The notes under the pieces: generated by a model
Seen by the model: only the letters and a program-made list of their open reading frames with translations
Database searches by the model: none
Told to the model about the DNA's origin: nothing
Position numbers and translations under genes: made by a program
In this document: one piece after another, positions 63,421 to 64,000 of the stretch
How positions within the stretch are numbered: position 1 is the stretch's first letter
Layout of the letters: the number at the start of each line of letters is the position of its first letter
NCBI RefSeq assembly: GCF_009674685.1
Contig: NZ_WKJI01000001.1
Span: 1,488,001-1,552,000, forward strand
From: Pedobacter puniceum
GTDB taxonomy: Bacteria; Bacteroidota; Bacteroidia; Sphingobacteriales; Sphingobacteriaceae
Direction: 5' to 3'
DNA: 64,000 nucleotides

Positions 63421-63505
63421 ATTTAAAATTTATAGACATCACTTCTACTAAATCCATTTGTGGATATAAAAGAGAATTCTGATAGATCCAAGCAACTTTA
63501 CCGGG
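63419..63505 (-). pseudogene. Possible C-terminal coding remnant
   Basis: On the minus strand a 28-codon frame (63505 to 63419) reads PGKVAWIYQNSLLYPQMDLV followed by EVMSINFK and a stop. It looks like protein sequence but has no start; an in-frame stop (63506-63508) lies just before it. The rest of the 63421-63731 gap shows no other gene. The origin is unknown. Confidence 0.2.
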
Positions 63506-63731
63506 TCATGCTGCAATATTAAATCCTCTTGTTTAATAAGATAAATCATATTCTGTTCTAAAAATGCTTATCTGATAAAAATGTTTTAAACTATCAGCTG
63601 TTAACGATATATTTGATTACACAAGAAAATATAACTTTCTTTTACTCTCTCTTTTAACTTATTTTTCAAATACATATAGTATTTGATTTTGCGCACTATA
63701 CTGACATTAATATTTATCATATCTAAGTATT

Positions 63732-64000
63732 ATGTTGCAAACTTTATTCAAAAGTCGTTACTCCTTATTATTAAACTTTATTGTAGGATTTATTCTTTTA
63801 TCCTTTTCATTAAGAACTACTTTTTATTTCTTATGCTTAACTAAAATAGATATTAGCTTATTAAGCTTTATTAAAATATTTAGCTTAGGTTCTTTATATG
63901 ATTTATCTGTTGCCTTAGGTATAACATTAATTTATAATATATACCTATTAATTTTACCAGATAAATGGGTAAAAACTAAAGTCAATAGTATTATTACAAA
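63732..64000 (+). CDS. LTA synthase/sulfatase-family membrane protein (N-terminal part; 3' end outside window)
   Basis: The frame runs from ATG at 63732 to the window edge (89 residues seen). MLQTLFKSRYSLLLNFIVGF begins a first helix, SFSLRTTFYFLCLTKIDIS a second, and SLGSLYDLSVALGITLIYNI leads into a third with YLLILPDKW. This is the usual N-terminal membrane part of the Bacteroidota LTA-synthase-like sulfatase family, whose catalytic domain would lie beyond 64000. Such proteins transfer phosphoglycerol or phosphoethanolamine groups to surface glycans. Confidence is limited by the missing catalytic part. Confidence 0.6.
   Translation, partial: MLQTLFKSRYSLLLNFIVGFILLSFSLRTTFYFLCLTKIDISLLSFIKIFSLGSLYDLSVALGITLIYNIYLLILPDKWVKTKVNSIIT

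Noticed and set aside
62975-64000. Integration site of a mobile element at the tmRNA 3' end
   Set aside because: No integrase and no repeat of the tmRNA 3' end were found within the window.

Overview
The window is AT-rich (roughly one third G+C by eye) chromosomal DNA from a Bacteroidota member, most likely Sphingobacteriaceae (Pedobacter-like). The signs are a giant hybrid two-component regulator, T9SS-type secreted proteins, Bacteroidota promoters (TTG-N19-TAnnTTTG), a fused HisB, a NagB with an extra deacetylase domain, a tmRNA with the tag (A)GENNYALAA, and families such as DUF4886, DUF4199 and BatA-like proteins. No insertion sequence, prophage, integrase or CRISPR array was seen.

Layout. 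1-8.5 kb (minus): a glycosaminoglycan utilisation cluster with a hybrid two-component regulator, a sulfatase and a family 8 polysaccharide lyase cut by the window edge. 8.6-16.7 kb (minus): an amino-sugar operon (LacI regulator, NahK-like kinase, FHS/MFS transporter, NagB-deacetylase fusion, GlmM-type mutase, GalE) with LacI-type operator candidates. It could take up and metabolise the hexosamine released by the first cluster. 16.8-22 kb: a three-gene secreted set (phosphodiester glycosidase plus two surface proteins) and a DUF4886 SGNH-like protein. 22.1-35.8 kb (minus): tRNA-Leu(CAA) and housekeeping genes (hscB, rseP, dxr), a GH3-family ligase, membrane proteins, two glycosyltransferases, a dihydroorotase-like protein that has lost its metal ligands, a BatA-like protein and an L,D-transpeptidase.

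35.9-44.7 kb (plus): a complete histidine operon, hisG-D-C-B-H-A-F-IE. It starts with a good promoter and a 20-residue leader peptide carrying six His codons ahead of a terminator-like hairpin, which is a textbook attenuator layout. The operon is interrupted twice: by a lipoprotein gene between hisD and hisC, and by a RelE/ParE-type toxin-antitoxin pair between hisF and hisIE. 44.7-49.8 kb: WD40 protein, hybrid histidine kinase, NlpC/P60 peptidase, universal stress protein, ferredoxin. 49.9-58.6 kb (plus): LuxC-like acyl-CoA reductase, ftsE, grpE-dnaJ, a cytochrome c-sugar dehydrogenase fusion, an ABC exporter and a Ppx/GppA phosphatase. 58.6-64 kb: a fused alpha/beta 2-oxoacid dehydrogenase E1, a DUF1573 protein, an aminotransferase, the tmRNA gene and the start of an LTA-synthase-like sulfatase.

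Many spacers between genes are built from short iterated words (AAGTTGA, AACTGATA, GAGTATT, GACCATA). One such word array lies inside the hisD reading frame. These arrays, the his attenuator, the operon intruders, the metal-ligand-less dihydroorotase homologue and the NagB-deacetylase fusion are the most notable observations.
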